From the NCBI RefSeq assembly GCF_002217435.1, contig NZ_MUHF01000021.1:71303-135302 (forward strand): 64,000 bases of DNA, given 5' to 3'. How positions within the stretch are numbered: position 1 is the stretch's first letter; each line of letters opens with the position of its first letter. Shown here one piece after another: positions 34,397 to 41,550 of the stretch. Made by a program: the position numbers and the translations under genes. The notes below the pieces were generated by a model. The model was not told the DNA's origin and ran no database searches. It was given only the letters and a program-made list of their open reading frames with translations. The stretch is from Flavobacterium reichenbachii (GTDB lineage: Bacteria; Bacteroidota; Bacteroidia; Flavobacteriales; Flavobacteriaceae).

Positions 34397-35278
34397 ATGT
34401 CAAATATCAGTTTAATTATCGAGGAACGTGCTGCCAATATCGGCAACTTTATGGTAGGCCGTTTATTGCCTTTCCGCGAAAAAAGAGCCGTTGGTCCATT
34501 CGTATTTATCGATCATATGGGTCCTGCACATTTAAGCGACCATGAAAATATGGATGTTCCGCCACATCCTCATATCGGACTTTCTACACTAACTTTTTTG
34601 TTTGAAGGAAGTATTATGCACCGCGATAGTTTAGGAACCGAATTAGAAATAAAACCTGGAGCCGTAAACTGGATGACAGCCGGAAAAGGAATCGTACATT
34701 CTGAAAGAACGCCTGAATACCTAAGACATTCAGAAAAGATGATGCACGGACTGCAGATTTGGGTTGCACTGCCAAAAGAATTGGAGCAGATGGATCCTAA
34801 TTTTACACATGTTGAAGCTCAGGATATTCCGGCTTGGGAAGAAAATGGCGTTTCTTATAAACTGATTGCGGGAGAAGCTTTTGGTAAAAAATCTCCAGTT
34901 CCTGTTTACAGTCCGTTATATTTTATTGAAATTAAAAGTGAAACTACTCAAAAAATCAATATTGGTAAGGATTTATTCGGCGAAAGCGGTTTATACATTC
35001 TGGAAGGAAGTATTAAAAGCGGCGAACATGTTTACGATCCAAAACAAATATTAATTACAAACGACAGTACACTTTGTGAGTTTGAAATTACTGCAAATTC
35101 AACAGTTTATATTTTTGGAGGACAGCCTTTTCCTGAGGAACATTTTATCTTTTGGAATTTTGTTTCTTCGGATAAAAACCTCATCGAAAAAGCCAAAACA
35201 GACTGGACAAACCAAACTTTTCCAAAAGTTCCCGGCGAAACCGAATTTGTACCATTACCAGAACCAAGAATCAAATAA
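34397..35278 (+). CDS. Pirin family protein
   Basis: 293 residues, usual length for a two-cupin pirin. The N-terminal cupin carries the metal-binding signature: FIDHMGPAHL, PHPHIGLSTLTFLFEG, IMHRDSLG and GKGIVHSERTP, giving three histidines and a glutamate for Fe(II). The C-terminal cupin (ILEGSIKSGEHVYD; VYIFGGQPFPEEHFI) lacks the metal set, as is normal. Some pirins have quercetinase activity and others act in redox sensing; which applies here cannot be told. The OsmC gene begins 2 bases after its stop, so the two are surely co-transcribed. Confidence 0.95.
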   Translation: MSNISLIIEERAANIGNFMVGRLLPFREKRAVGPFVFIDHMGPAHLSDHENMDVPPHPHIGLSTLTFLFEGSIMHRDSLGTELEIKPGAVNWMTAGKGIVHSERTPEYLRHSEKMMHGLQIWVALPKELEQMDPNFTHVEAQDIPAWEENGVSYKLIAGEAFGKKSPVPVYSPLYFIEIKSETTQKINIGKDLFGESGLYILEGSIKSGEHVYDPKQILITNDSTLCEFEITANSTVYIFGGQPFPEEHFIFWNFVSSDKNLIEKAKTDWTNQTFPKVPGETEFVPLPEPRIK

Positions 35279-35280
35279 TT

Positions 35281-35676
35281 ATGGATACGATAACAGCAAA
35301 AATAGACACCCGTTTGTATCGAACGGAAATAAAATCGGCCAGCGATAATATTTTAATTGCGGATGAACCACAGGAAATAGGCGGAAAAAATTTAGGCTTA
35401 AATCCGACCGAACTTTTAGCTGCATCATTGGCTTCGTGTACCGTAATTACGCTCAGAATGTATATCAATCGCAAACAATGGGAGGTTTCTGAAATCAATG
35501 TTGAAATTGATTTTGATCGGGATTCTGAAAGAAATGTATCGTTATTTACACGAAAAATCGAAGTAATTGGAGAAGTTGATGAAACACAAAGACAAAGATT
35601 AGAAACCATTGCCAACAGCTGTCCAATTCATAAAGTATTAACGCATTCAATCGAAATTAAAACCACATTAATATAA
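35281..35676 (+). CDS. OsmC family protein (peroxidase-type)
   Basis: 131 residues. Both conserved cysteines are visible: the first in LAASLASCTVITLRMY and the second in ETIANSCPIHKVLTHS, matching the redox pair of OsmC/Ohr proteins. These are dimeric cytoplasmic thiol peroxidases acting on organic hydroperoxides. The arginine in the N-terminal part (DTRLYRTEIKS) may be the catalytic one, though this is less certain. It starts 2 bases after the pirin gene, and the GNAT gene follows after 7 bases. The trio looks like a small stress operon, which is inference from spacing and family. Confidence 0.92.
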   Translation: MDTITAKIDTRLYRTEIKSASDNILIADEPQEIGGKNLGLNPTELLAASLASCTVITLRMYINRKQWEVSEINVEIDFDRDSERNVSLFTRKIEVIGEVDETQRQRLETIANSCPIHKVLTHSIEIKTTLI

Positions 35677-35683
35677 ATATATC

Positions 35684-35968
35684 ATGGAAATTCAACAAAC
35701 AAACGATACCAGAAGAGGTTCTTTTGACGCTATAGAAGACGGAAAAGAAGCTGGAAAAATGACTTATACGTGGGCAGGAGATTCTAAATTCATCATAGAT
35801 CATACTGAAGTAAGTCCGGATTTTAACGGAAAAGGTGTTGGTAAAAAATTAGTTTTGGCGGCTGTAGAATACGCCAGAGCTAATAATGTAAAAATTATTC
35901 CGCTTTGTCCTTTTGCAAAAAGCGTTTTTGATAAAGTAGAGGAAATTCGTGATGTACTTTTTTCTTAA
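35684..35968 (+). CDS. GNAT-like N-acetyltransferase, short YidJ/Atg-type
   Basis: 94 residues. It matches the short acetyltransferase family PF14542: the opening GSFDAIEDGKEAGKMTYTW, then FIIDHTEVSPDFNGKGVGKKL, where the glycine-rich GKGVGKKL binds the acetyl-CoA pyrophosphate, and the closing KIIPLCPFAKSVFDK. Full GNAT enzymes are longer, but this compact form is common. Its acceptor is unknown. It is the third gene of the pirin-OsmC operon. A GGTTCA-type repeat begins at its stop codon. Confidence 0.9.
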   Translation: MEIQQTNDTRRGSFDAIEDGKEAGKMTYTWAGDSKFIIDHTEVSPDFNGKGVGKKLVLAAVEYARANNVKIIPLCPFAKSVFDKVEEIRDVLFS

Positions 35969-36008
35969 AGGTGCAGAGGTGCAAAGAAACAAAGGTTCAG
36001 AGGTTTTA
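35969..36008. repeat. GGTTCAGAGG intergenic repeat, copy 1
   Basis: AGGTGCAGAGGTGCAAAG followed by AACAAAGGTTCAGAGGTTTT. The internal pattern is a chain of AGGTNCANAGG units. A reversed relative lies at 36371-36410, on the other side of the gene at 36041. Confidence 0.55.
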
Positions 36009-36040
36009 TATCAGCGACATCATTTTAAATTAATTAATTT

Positions 36041-36349
36041 ATGCAAGAATTAGAAACACTAAAAGAAGATTATAAAATTTTCAAATACGCAACCGAGGAA
36101 GAATTCAATGAAATTCAAGAAAAATTCAAAGCCACATTAGCATTTATTGAAAGTGAAAAGGAAAAAACTTTAGCTATGAACGAGACTTTTAGTAATATCA
36201 CAGGATTTATGAAAGATGTAATTGAGAAGTTTGAAATTAAAGATATTCAAATAAACACATTAAATACTTTGGTTAAAAGCCTAGAAATATCCATAAAAAC
36301 TCAAGATTTAAAAATTCAAATGTTAGAAACTAAAATAAAAGGTATATAA
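36041..36349 (+). CDS. Small coiled-coil hypothetical protein
   Basis: 102 residues, highly charged and almost entirely helical. Heptad-like spacing of Leu/Ile is clear in the second half (INTLNTLVKSLEISIKTQDL). There is no signal peptide, membrane segment or catalytic motif. I do not recognise the family. The gene is flanked by oppositely oriented relatives of one intergenic repeat (35969-36008 and 36371-36410). The composition, with balanced Glu/Lys and several Thr/Met, looks like a real protein rather than a chance AT-rich frame. It could be a recent arrival, but nothing proves this. Confidence 0.6.
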   Translation: MQELETLKEDYKIFKYATEEEFNEIQEKFKATLAFIESEKEKTLAMNETFSNITGFMKDVIEKFEIKDIQINTLNTLVKSLEISIKTQDLKIQMLETKIKGI

Positions 36350-36370
36350 AATAATACAAATCATTTCCCT

Positions 36371-36410
36371 AAAACTTTGTGCCTTTGAACCTATGTCCCT
36401 TTAAACCTCA
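36371..36410. repeat. GGTTCA-type intergenic repeat, copy 2 (reverse orientation)
   Basis: AAAACTTTGTGCCTTTGAAC followed by CTATGTCCCTTTAAACCTCA. Its reverse complement aligns with copy 1 through GGTTCAAAGG and the AGGTTT end. Confidence 0.5.
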
Positions 36411-36444
36411 AAAAACAAAATTTTCAGATTTCCGCAGAAATTCC

Positions 36445-36452
36445 TATATTTG
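36445..36452 (+). promoter_or_regulatory. Candidate -7 promoter element of the adenosine deaminase gene
   Basis: TATATTTG matches TAnnTTTG and ends 21 bases before the ATG at 36474. The -33 region is unclear. Confidence 0.45.
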
Positions 36453-36473
36453 CATGTAATTTAATCTTAGAGT

Positions 36474-37886
36474 ATGACAAGAATAATTACACTTTTCTGT
36501 ATTTTCATAGCACAAATCGGCTTTTCTCAATCAGCTGAAAGTTATTTAGAAAAAATCAGAAATAATGAAGCGCTCTCAACAGCTTTTTTTCAACAAATGC
36601 CAAAAGGAGGCGATTTACACCACCATTTTTCCGGATCAATTTATGCAGAGCCACTTTTGGAAAGAGCTATTGCAGAAGATTTTTATTTGAATTTAGAAAC
36701 GCTTCAAGTTCTAAAAACAAAACCTGCAGAAGGAAACTGGCAGACTTTCTCTTCTCTAAAAAATGAAGGCAAACTAGAATATTACCAACAGCAGATTATG
36801 CAAACCTGGTCTGCAAAAGATTATAACGGTTCTGTTCCTTCTGACGATTTGTTTTTTGATTCCTTTCAAAAATTTTCTCCTGCTATTGATGGACATTTTG
36901 CAGAAGGATTACTAGAATTAAAAAAACGTGCGATTGCCGAAAATGTTCTTTATATCGAAACACAATTAAATACGATTCCGTGTGATATGAATGTTTCAGA
37001 TTTAACAGATTTCAATTCAAAATTACGTCAGGCTTCTGCACAAAAAGACGAAAAAACGGTTTTAAAGCTTTTAGACGAATTATATAAATCAATTCAGCAA
37101 AAAGACGCAAAAAAATATGCAGCAGATTTTAATACAAACTTCATTGCAAAATTGCATAAAGACTTAAAAATTGATGACGACAAATTCACAATGCGATATC
37201 AAAATTTTGTACTTCGCTTTATGGATCCGGTTGATTTATTTAAAAACTTAACAATTGCTTTTATTTCTGCAAACGATAGTAAATTGATTGCAGGAGTAAA
37301 TATAGTTTCGCCAGAACATGCCGAAACTTCGATGAAAGATTACTGGCTTCATATGGTGATGTTTAAATACTGCCATTCTAAATTTCCTAATGTAAAATAT
37401 ACGCTTCACGCAGGAGAATTGACTTTAGGTTTAGTGCAGCCAGAAGATTTGACCTGGCATATTAATGATGCAATCTATATTGCCGGCGCTAACAGAATTG
37501 GCCACGGAGTTGATATTGCGTACGAGGCAAATTCGTATGATTTATTGAAATATATGGCAAAAAATAATATTCCGATTGAGATCAATTTGGTGAGTAATGA
37601 GTTTATTTTGAAAGTGAAAGAAAACAGACATCCGTTTACGCTTTACAAAGAATTTAATGTGCCGATTGTAATTAGCACAGACGATGCCGGAATTCTAAGA
37701 AGCAATATGACGGAGCAATATGTTTTATTAGCCAAAAGATATCAGGATGTTAATTATACAACGATAAAAAAATACGTTTACAACAGTATCAATTATAGTT
37801 TTATTCAGGATGAATCGGTGAAAAAACAATTGATTAAAGATCTTAATAATAGATTTAAAACTTTTGAAGCGAAATTTAACAACTAA
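36474..37886 (+). CDS. Secreted adenosine deaminase family protein (ADGF-like)
   Basis: 470 residues, longer than cytoplasmic adenosine deaminases (about 340). An N-terminal signal ends in GFSQ. Metal and catalytic motifs are in order: DLHHHFSGS (H49, H51), YTLHAGELTLG with the HAGE glutamate, NRIGHGVD, and VISTDDAGILR. A helical insertion (about 150-250, including KLLDELYKSIQQKDAKKYA) accounts for the extra length, as in secreted growth-factor-type deaminases. It probably deaminates extracytoplasmic adenosine or deoxyadenosine to inosine. A link to the split 5'-nucleotidase at 2660-4396 in nucleotide salvage is plausible but only inferred. Confidence 0.92.
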   Translation: MTRIITLFCIFIAQIGFSQSAESYLEKIRNNEALSTAFFQQMPKGGDLHHHFSGSIYAEPLLERAIAEDFYLNLETLQVLKTKPAEGNWQTFSSLKNEGKLEYYQQQIMQTWSAKDYNGSVPSDDLFFDSFQKFSPAIDGHFAEGLLELKKRAIAENVLYIETQLNTIPCDMNVSDLTDFNSKLRQASAQKDEKTVLKLLDELYKSIQQKDAKKYAADFNTNFIAKLHKDLKIDDDKFTMRYQNFVLRFMDPVDLFKNLTIAFISANDSKLIAGVNIVSPEHAETSMKDYWLHMVMFKYCHSKFPNVKYTLHAGELTLGLVQPEDLTWHINDAIYIAGANRIGHGVDIAYEANSYDLLKYMAKNNIPIEINLVSNEFILKVKENRHPFTLYKEFNVPIVISTDDAGILRSNMTEQYVLLAKRYQDVNYTTIKKYVYNSINYSFIQDESVKKQLIKDLNNRFKTFEAKFNN

Positions 37887-37889
37887 ACA

Positions 37890-37922
37890 AAACCTAACAG
37901 GTTTTAAAAACCTGTTAGGTTT
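37890..37922. repeat. AAACCTAACAGG perfect palindrome
   Basis: A 16-bp arm, AAACCTAACAGGTTTT, pairs exactly with AAAACCTGTTAGGTTT across a single base. It begins 3 bases after the adenosine deaminase stop and could act as a terminator. Its symmetry and composition look like a dispersed genomic palindrome rather than an ordinary terminator. Confidence 0.8.
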
Positions 37923-37937
37923 GATAACACTACAACT

Positions 37938-38243
37938 ATGATTCTAGAAGCCGTATATCTTTTTATTAAACCAGAATTAGCCTCAAAATTTGAAGCTGAT
38001 TTTGCAAAAGCAAGTCAATATATTTCTTCGATTGAAGGTTATTTAGGTCATCGTTTAGAGAAATGTCTGGAAGTTGAAAACAAATACCTTTTACTGGTTG
38101 ATTGGAATACGCTCGAAGATCATACAATTGGTTTTAGAAATTCTGAAGCGTATTTGGAGTGGAAAAAAAACTTGCATCATTATTACGACCCTTTTCCTGT
38201 TGTAGAGCATTTCGAGACAGTTTTCGAGAATAAAAAACAATAA
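37938..38243 (+). CDS. Antibiotic biosynthesis monooxygenase (ABM) fold protein
   Basis: 101 residues, a dimeric alpha-beta barrel (ferredoxin-like) protein. The pattern matches ABM family proteins: MILEAVYLFIKPELASKFEA, the helix ASQYISSIEGYLGHRLEKC, the strand YLLLVDWNTLEDHTIGFR, and the end YYDPFPVVEHFETV. Despite the family name, many members are not monooxygenases. The substrate is unknown. It is cytoplasmic with no signal. It lies between a palindrome and a dispersed repeat element. Confidence 0.9.
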   Translation: MILEAVYLFIKPELASKFEADFAKASQYISSIEGYLGHRLEKCLEVENKYLLLVDWNTLEDHTIGFRNSEAYLEWKKNLHHYYDPFPVVEHFETVFENKKQ

Positions 38244-38261
38244 ACTGCTTTGCGCAAACAA

Positions 38262-38400
38262 TTAAACACATAGAAAAATAGATTTAATTGCTTCTATTTA
38301 AGATTACAGAAAAAGCAAGCTTTAACACATAGCTATGTGAATTGCAATTAGTGAAACGCCTTTTACAAACAAAGAGAAACTATATCTCTATGTGTTTAAA
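38262..38400. repeat. Dispersed element with inverted ends, copy 2 (about 139 bp)
   Basis: The ends are TTAAACACATAGA and TCTATGTGTTTAA, a 13-bp inverted repeat if two bases are skipped at the right end. The core CTATGTGAATT...AGTGAAACGCCTTTT (38333-38364) is the reverse complement of the core at 32193-32224. An internal 14-bp palindrome, CACATAGCTATGTG, is present. There is no coding capacity. Confidence 0.7.
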
Positions 38401-38402
38401 TT

Positions 38403-38439
38403 AAATTCGTGCTAATTCGAGCAATTCGTGGCAAAAAAA
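38403..38439. repeat. ATTCGTG...GTGGCAAAAAAA repeat, copy 1
   Basis: AATTCGTGCTAATTCGAGC and AATTCGTGGCAAAAAAA form a short repetitive stretch directly before rlmH. The ATTCGTG and GTGGCAAAAAAA parts recur at 42133-42180. Confidence 0.45.
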
Positions 38440-38447
38440 CAAAACAA

Positions 38448-38921
38448 ATGAACATCAAACTAATCGCCATTGGCAAAACAGATAATAAATCGCTGCAAAC
38501 TTTGATTGACGATTACACCAAACGTTTGTCTTTTTACATCAAATTTGATTTGGAGATTATTCCAGACATCAAAAACGTAAAAAACTTATCTGAAAGTCAG
38601 CAAAAAGAAAAGGAAGGCGAATTGATTCTGTCCAAATTAACGCCAACCGATCAATTGATTTTATTGGATGAAAACGGAAAAAACTTCTCCAGCGTTGGTT
38701 TTTCTGAAGAACTGCAAAAGAAAATGAATTCCGGAATCAAAACTTTGGTTTTTGTAATTGGAGGTCCATACGGATTTTCAGATACGGTTTACAGTAAAGC
38801 ACAAGGCAAAATTTCGCTTTCGCTGATGACGTTTTCACATCAAATGGTACGTTTGTTTTTTATCGAACAATTGTACCGCGGGTTTACGATTTTAAGAAAT
38901 GAGCCTTATCATCATCAATAG
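38448..38921 (+). CDS. rlmH: 23S rRNA (pseudouridine1915-N3)-methyltransferase RlmH
   Basis: 157 residues from MNIKLIAIGKTDN. An upstream start at 38409 would translate the intergenic repeat, so it was not used. SPOUT-class methyltransferase of the RlmH family: KLTPTDQLILLDENGKNFSS, the SAM-binding knot FVIGGPYGFSDTVYSKA, and the terminal SHQMVRLFFIEQLYRGFTI with NEPYHHQ at the very end, all as in the family. It methylates pseudouridine 1915 of 23S rRNA at the subunit interface. Confidence 0.97.
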   Translation: MNIKLIAIGKTDNKSLQTLIDDYTKRLSFYIKFDLEIIPDIKNVKNLSESQQKEKEGELILSKLTPTDQLILLDENGKNFSSVGFSEELQKKMNSGIKTLVFVIGGPYGFSDTVYSKAQGKISLSLMTFSHQMVRLFFIEQLYRGFTILRNEPYHHQ

Positions 38922-38935
38922 TTTTTGTTTCTTTT

Positions 38936-38960
38936 GTTTCAGGTTTTCTTTGTTTCAAGT
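38936..38960 (-). repeat. ACTTGAAAC...CCTGAAAC repeat, copy 1
   Basis: Read on the minus strand, this 25-base stretch (ACTTGAAACAAAGAAAACC then TGAAAC) is identical to 41389-41413. It lies in the convergent gap after rlmH. Confidence 0.6.
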
Positions 38961-39000
38961 TATTAGACACAAAGTCATTCAATTTTATTGCTTTACAAAG

Positions 39001-39633
39001 CTATAAGATAAATTCTATTGGAAGTTTATCAAGATTGTAGGTCACCTCTTTTTGCAGTACAATTTTATATTGAATATATTCCTCATAACTCATATTCTCA
39101 TCAAATACGAACACCATATTTGGCACTCTTTCAAATTTTATACTGTAAAAATGTTTCAATATTTCTGATATTTTTACTTTAGTATTTCCCATAAAAACTT
39201 CTTGTTTTCCCTTTTTAAAGTACACTATAAAACTGTTTTGCTCTGGTTTCTCCATTTTATAATACACTTTCGTGAAAGGCAAAAAGGCAAAATTCTTTCC
39301 GATAGAATCTGCATACGAGTAATAATTTTCGGCATTTTCGTTTTTGTGGGCGCTGTCAGCACGCTTTTTTTCCTGTAATTTCATTACTTCTGGAATAACC
39401 AGTTTTAAAGGCAGACGTTTATCAATATTGAAAATCCAGTTGGTTGAAATAATACTGTTTTTTCGATTTACCTCAGCAACAGTATCTTTTTCTTCCACTT
39501 TAAAAAAGATATAAATCGGCGAAAGATCTTGTACGTCTTTTACAATTGTAAGATTCGATTTTGGAAGTAAAACGTCTTCTTTTTTCCCACAGGAGAAAAG
39601 AAGCATAAAAGCAATTAAAGCAAAATATTTCAT
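39001..39633 (-). CDS. Hypothetical lipoprotein
   Basis: 210 residues. A lipoprotein signal is clear (MKYFALIAFMLLFSCGKKED). The mature part is mixed alpha/beta with KDVQDLSPIYIFFKVEE, WIFNIDKRLPLKLVIPE and a C-terminal VTYNLDKLPIEFIL, and no recognisable catalytic motif. I do not recognise the family. It follows the TPR-protein gene after 19 bases on the same strand, so the two probably form a small envelope-related unit with folP upstream. Confidence 0.75.
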   Translation of the reverse strand: MKYFALIAFMLLFSCGKKEDVLLPKSNLTIVKDVQDLSPIYIFFKVEEKDTVAEVNRKNSIISTNWIFNIDKRLPLKLVIPEVMKLQEKKRADSAHKNENAENYYSYADSIGKNFAFLPFTKVYYKMEKPEQNSFIVYFKKGKQEVFMGNTKVKISEILKHFYSIKFERVPNMVFVFDENMSYEEYIQYKIVLQKEVTYNLDKLPIEFIL

Positions 39634-39652
39634 TCTTAATTAATTTATCTTC

Positions 39653-40474
39653 TTAATTTAATTCAATTTTATAATCGCCTTCTTTCAGCATCGGAAACCA
39701 ATGCGTCAAATTTGCAAAGCGCATAATATGATAACTGTCATAACCTCCTAAAAGTACTTTTTCTTTCGTGAGAATTAGTCTCGTCTTTTGCGGAAACAAA
39801 CCAAATTTGGCTTCATATATAGATATACCTTCAAAAAAATTATTCAAAATATAAGGTGATTCGCGATTTCCTTCTCCATACTTAAATACCGATTTAATAA
39901 TCTTAGCCATCATTAAAAAATGAAGATTAGCTAATTCTGTATTTCCTAGTTTTTTGTAAGCGAAAGCTAATTCTTTATGACCAGTAATATTGTTTGGACT
40001 TTGATTTAAAATTTCTTTAGCAACCGCAATTGCTTCGTCATATTTTTTGGCTTCATTCAGTTTATATACTTTACTTGCTAAACTATCCAGATTATTTGGA
40101 TTTATTGTATTAGTATAAATTTTATATTTAGTCAAGCTTAGTATTTGTGCATCAGTTATAGCTGTTGTATCTCCTTTTTGAATTAGAGCTTCTATATTTT
40201 TGCAGTAATAAACAGAATTTGGATTTGTTGATTCACTAATCGCAATATTGAATTTTTGAGCACTTTTTTGAGAACTATCTTCACTAACTTTTGTGCTAGT
40301 TTTTACTTTAGATACCTGAACACCTGATTTTTGATTTTTATCTTTTCCTTGAGGATCTCCGTAAATCAAATCTTTTGCATTTTGTTTTGGTGGCGATGGC
40401 GGTAAAGGCGCCTGCGAGTAACTTAAATTAACCACAAAACAAATAATGTAAATTAGGTAATATTTATTTTTCAT
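39653..40474 (-). CDS. TPR-repeat secreted protein (DUF4919-like)
   Basis: 273 residues with a signal ending NLSYSQ and a proline-rich start APLPPSPPKQN. The central part (about 140-200) has TPR-like helices: KLNEAKKYDEAIAVAKEILN, ITGHKELAFAYKKLGNTELA. The C-terminal region SPYILNNFFEGISIYEAKFG and KEKVLLGGYDSYHIMRF resembles DUF4919, an assignment from memory. It is probably periplasmic, role unknown. It lies 27 bases downstream of folP and 19 bases upstream of the lipoprotein gene, same strand. Confidence 0.75.
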   Translation of the reverse strand: MKNKYYLIYIICFVVNLSYSQAPLPPSPPKQNAKDLIYGDPQGKDKNQKSGVQVSKVKTSTKVSEDSSQKSAQKFNIAISESTNPNSVYYCKNIEALIQKGDTTAITDAQILSLTKYKIYTNTINPNNLDSLASKVYKLNEAKKYDEAIAVAKEILNQSPNNITGHKELAFAYKKLGNTELANLHFLMMAKIIKSVFKYGEGNRESPYILNNFFEGISIYEAKFGLFPQKTRLILTKEKVLLGGYDSYHIMRFANLTHWFPMLKEGDYKIELN

Positions 40475-40501
40475 TTCAACATCAAGGCTTTAAAAGACAA
40501 T

Positions 40502-41326
40502 TTAAAAATTTATTTTATTAAACAAAGTAACACATTCCACTGCTTCTTTCACATCATGCACACGTAAAATTTTAGCGCCTTTTGTCAAAGCAATTGTATT
40601 TAAAAACGTTGTCCCATTTAAAGCTTCTTGTGCTGTAATATCAAGCGTTTTATAAATCATTGATTTTCTGGAAACTCCGGCTAAAACAGGCAATTCTAAA
40701 AGATTAAAAAGTTCCATTTTCTGCATCACTTCATAATTCTGATCGGTTGTTTTGGCAAAACCGAAACCGGGATCTAGAATTAAATCGTTGATTCCTAAAG
40801 CTCTTGCTTGCTTAACTTTTTCAGAAAAATAAAAAAGCATTTCTTTGATAATGTCCTCATATTGTGTCAAGCTCTGCATGGTCTGCGGATTGCCCCGCAT
40901 GTGCATCATGATGTACGGAACATTGTATTTTGCAATTACTTCAAACATTTTATCGTCAAGTTCTCCTGCTGCAATATCGTTTATAATTGCTGCGCCGCTT
41001 TCTATGCTTGCTTTTGCAACTTCGGTTCTAAAGGTGTCAATTGATAATAATGTTTTCGGAAAATGCTTTAAAATCAGTTCAATGGCAGGAACAATTCGTT
41101 CTATTTCTTCTTGTTCCGAAACAAATTCTGCACTTGGTTTGCTGGAATAAGCTCCAATATCAATAAATGACGCCCCTTCTGAAAGCATTTTATCTACTCG
41201 GGAAATAATTTCGTCCTCGTTTTTATATTTTCCTCCGTCAAAGAAAGAATTGGGCGTAACATTCAGAATTCCCATTACTTTAGGAATCGATAAATCTATA
41301 AGTTCGCCTTTGCAGTTAATCAGCAT
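40502..41326 (-). CDS. folP: Dihydropteroate synthase
   Basis: 274 residues, a TIM barrel. Family signatures are present: MGILNVTPNSFFDGG (pterin/pyrophosphate loop 1), SFIDIGAYSSKPSAEFVSEQ (loop 2), LLSIDTFRTEVAKASIESGA, IINDIAAGELD, YIMMHMRGNPQTMQ, and DLILDPGFGFAKT with AGVSRKSMI. It joins dihydropterin pyrophosphate and p-aminobenzoate in folate synthesis and is the sulfonamide target. The loop-2 motif reads SSKPSA, where SSRP or STRP is common. It probably leads the small minus-strand unit to 39001. Its upstream side carries dense CTTGAAAC repeats. Confidence 0.97.
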   Translation of the reverse strand: MLINCKGELIDLSIPKVMGILNVTPNSFFDGGKYKNEDEIISRVDKMLSEGASFIDIGAYSSKPSAEFVSEQEEIERIVPAIELILKHFPKTLLSIDTFRTEVAKASIESGAAIINDIAAGELDDKMFEVIAKYNVPYIMMHMRGNPQTMQSLTQYEDIIKEMLFYFSEKVKQARALGINDLILDPGFGFAKTTDQNYEVMQKMELFNLLELPVLAGVSRKSMIYKTLDITAQEALNGTTFLNTIALTKGAKILRVHDVKEAVECVTLFNKINF

Positions 41327-41339
41327 ATGTTTTGTTATT

Positions 41340-41505
41340 TTTTTCAGGTTTCAAGTTTCAGGTTAACGTAGATTGCGCAAGCACTTGAACTTGAAACAAA
41401 GAAAACCTGAAACTTGAAACTTTTTAAAGTCTAAAGTTATTGCATTAACACTTTGTTTAGAAAAAACTTGAAACAAAGAAAACCTTAAACTTGAAACTCT
41501 TTAAT
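41340..41505. repeat. ACTTGAAAC / TTTCAGGTT repeat cluster
   Basis: Two direct copies of a 39-base block (41389-41427 and 41467-41504), beginning ACTTGAAACAAAGAAAACC and differing at about two positions. An inverted relative, TTTTCAGGTTTCAAGTTTCA, begins at 41341. A 25-base match to copy 1 at 38936 links this cluster to the rlmH downstream gap. The cluster fills nearly the whole 224-base gap between the divergent folP and DUF1599 genes. Confidence 0.75.
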
Positions 41506-41550
41506 TTAATCCTTATTTTTGAAGAAATTTAAGCAAATATACAGCAATAA

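Noticed and set aside
36041..36349. Coiled-coil gene as half of a toxin-antitoxin pair
   Set aside because: There is no second small gene beside it and no toxin or DNA-binding motif.
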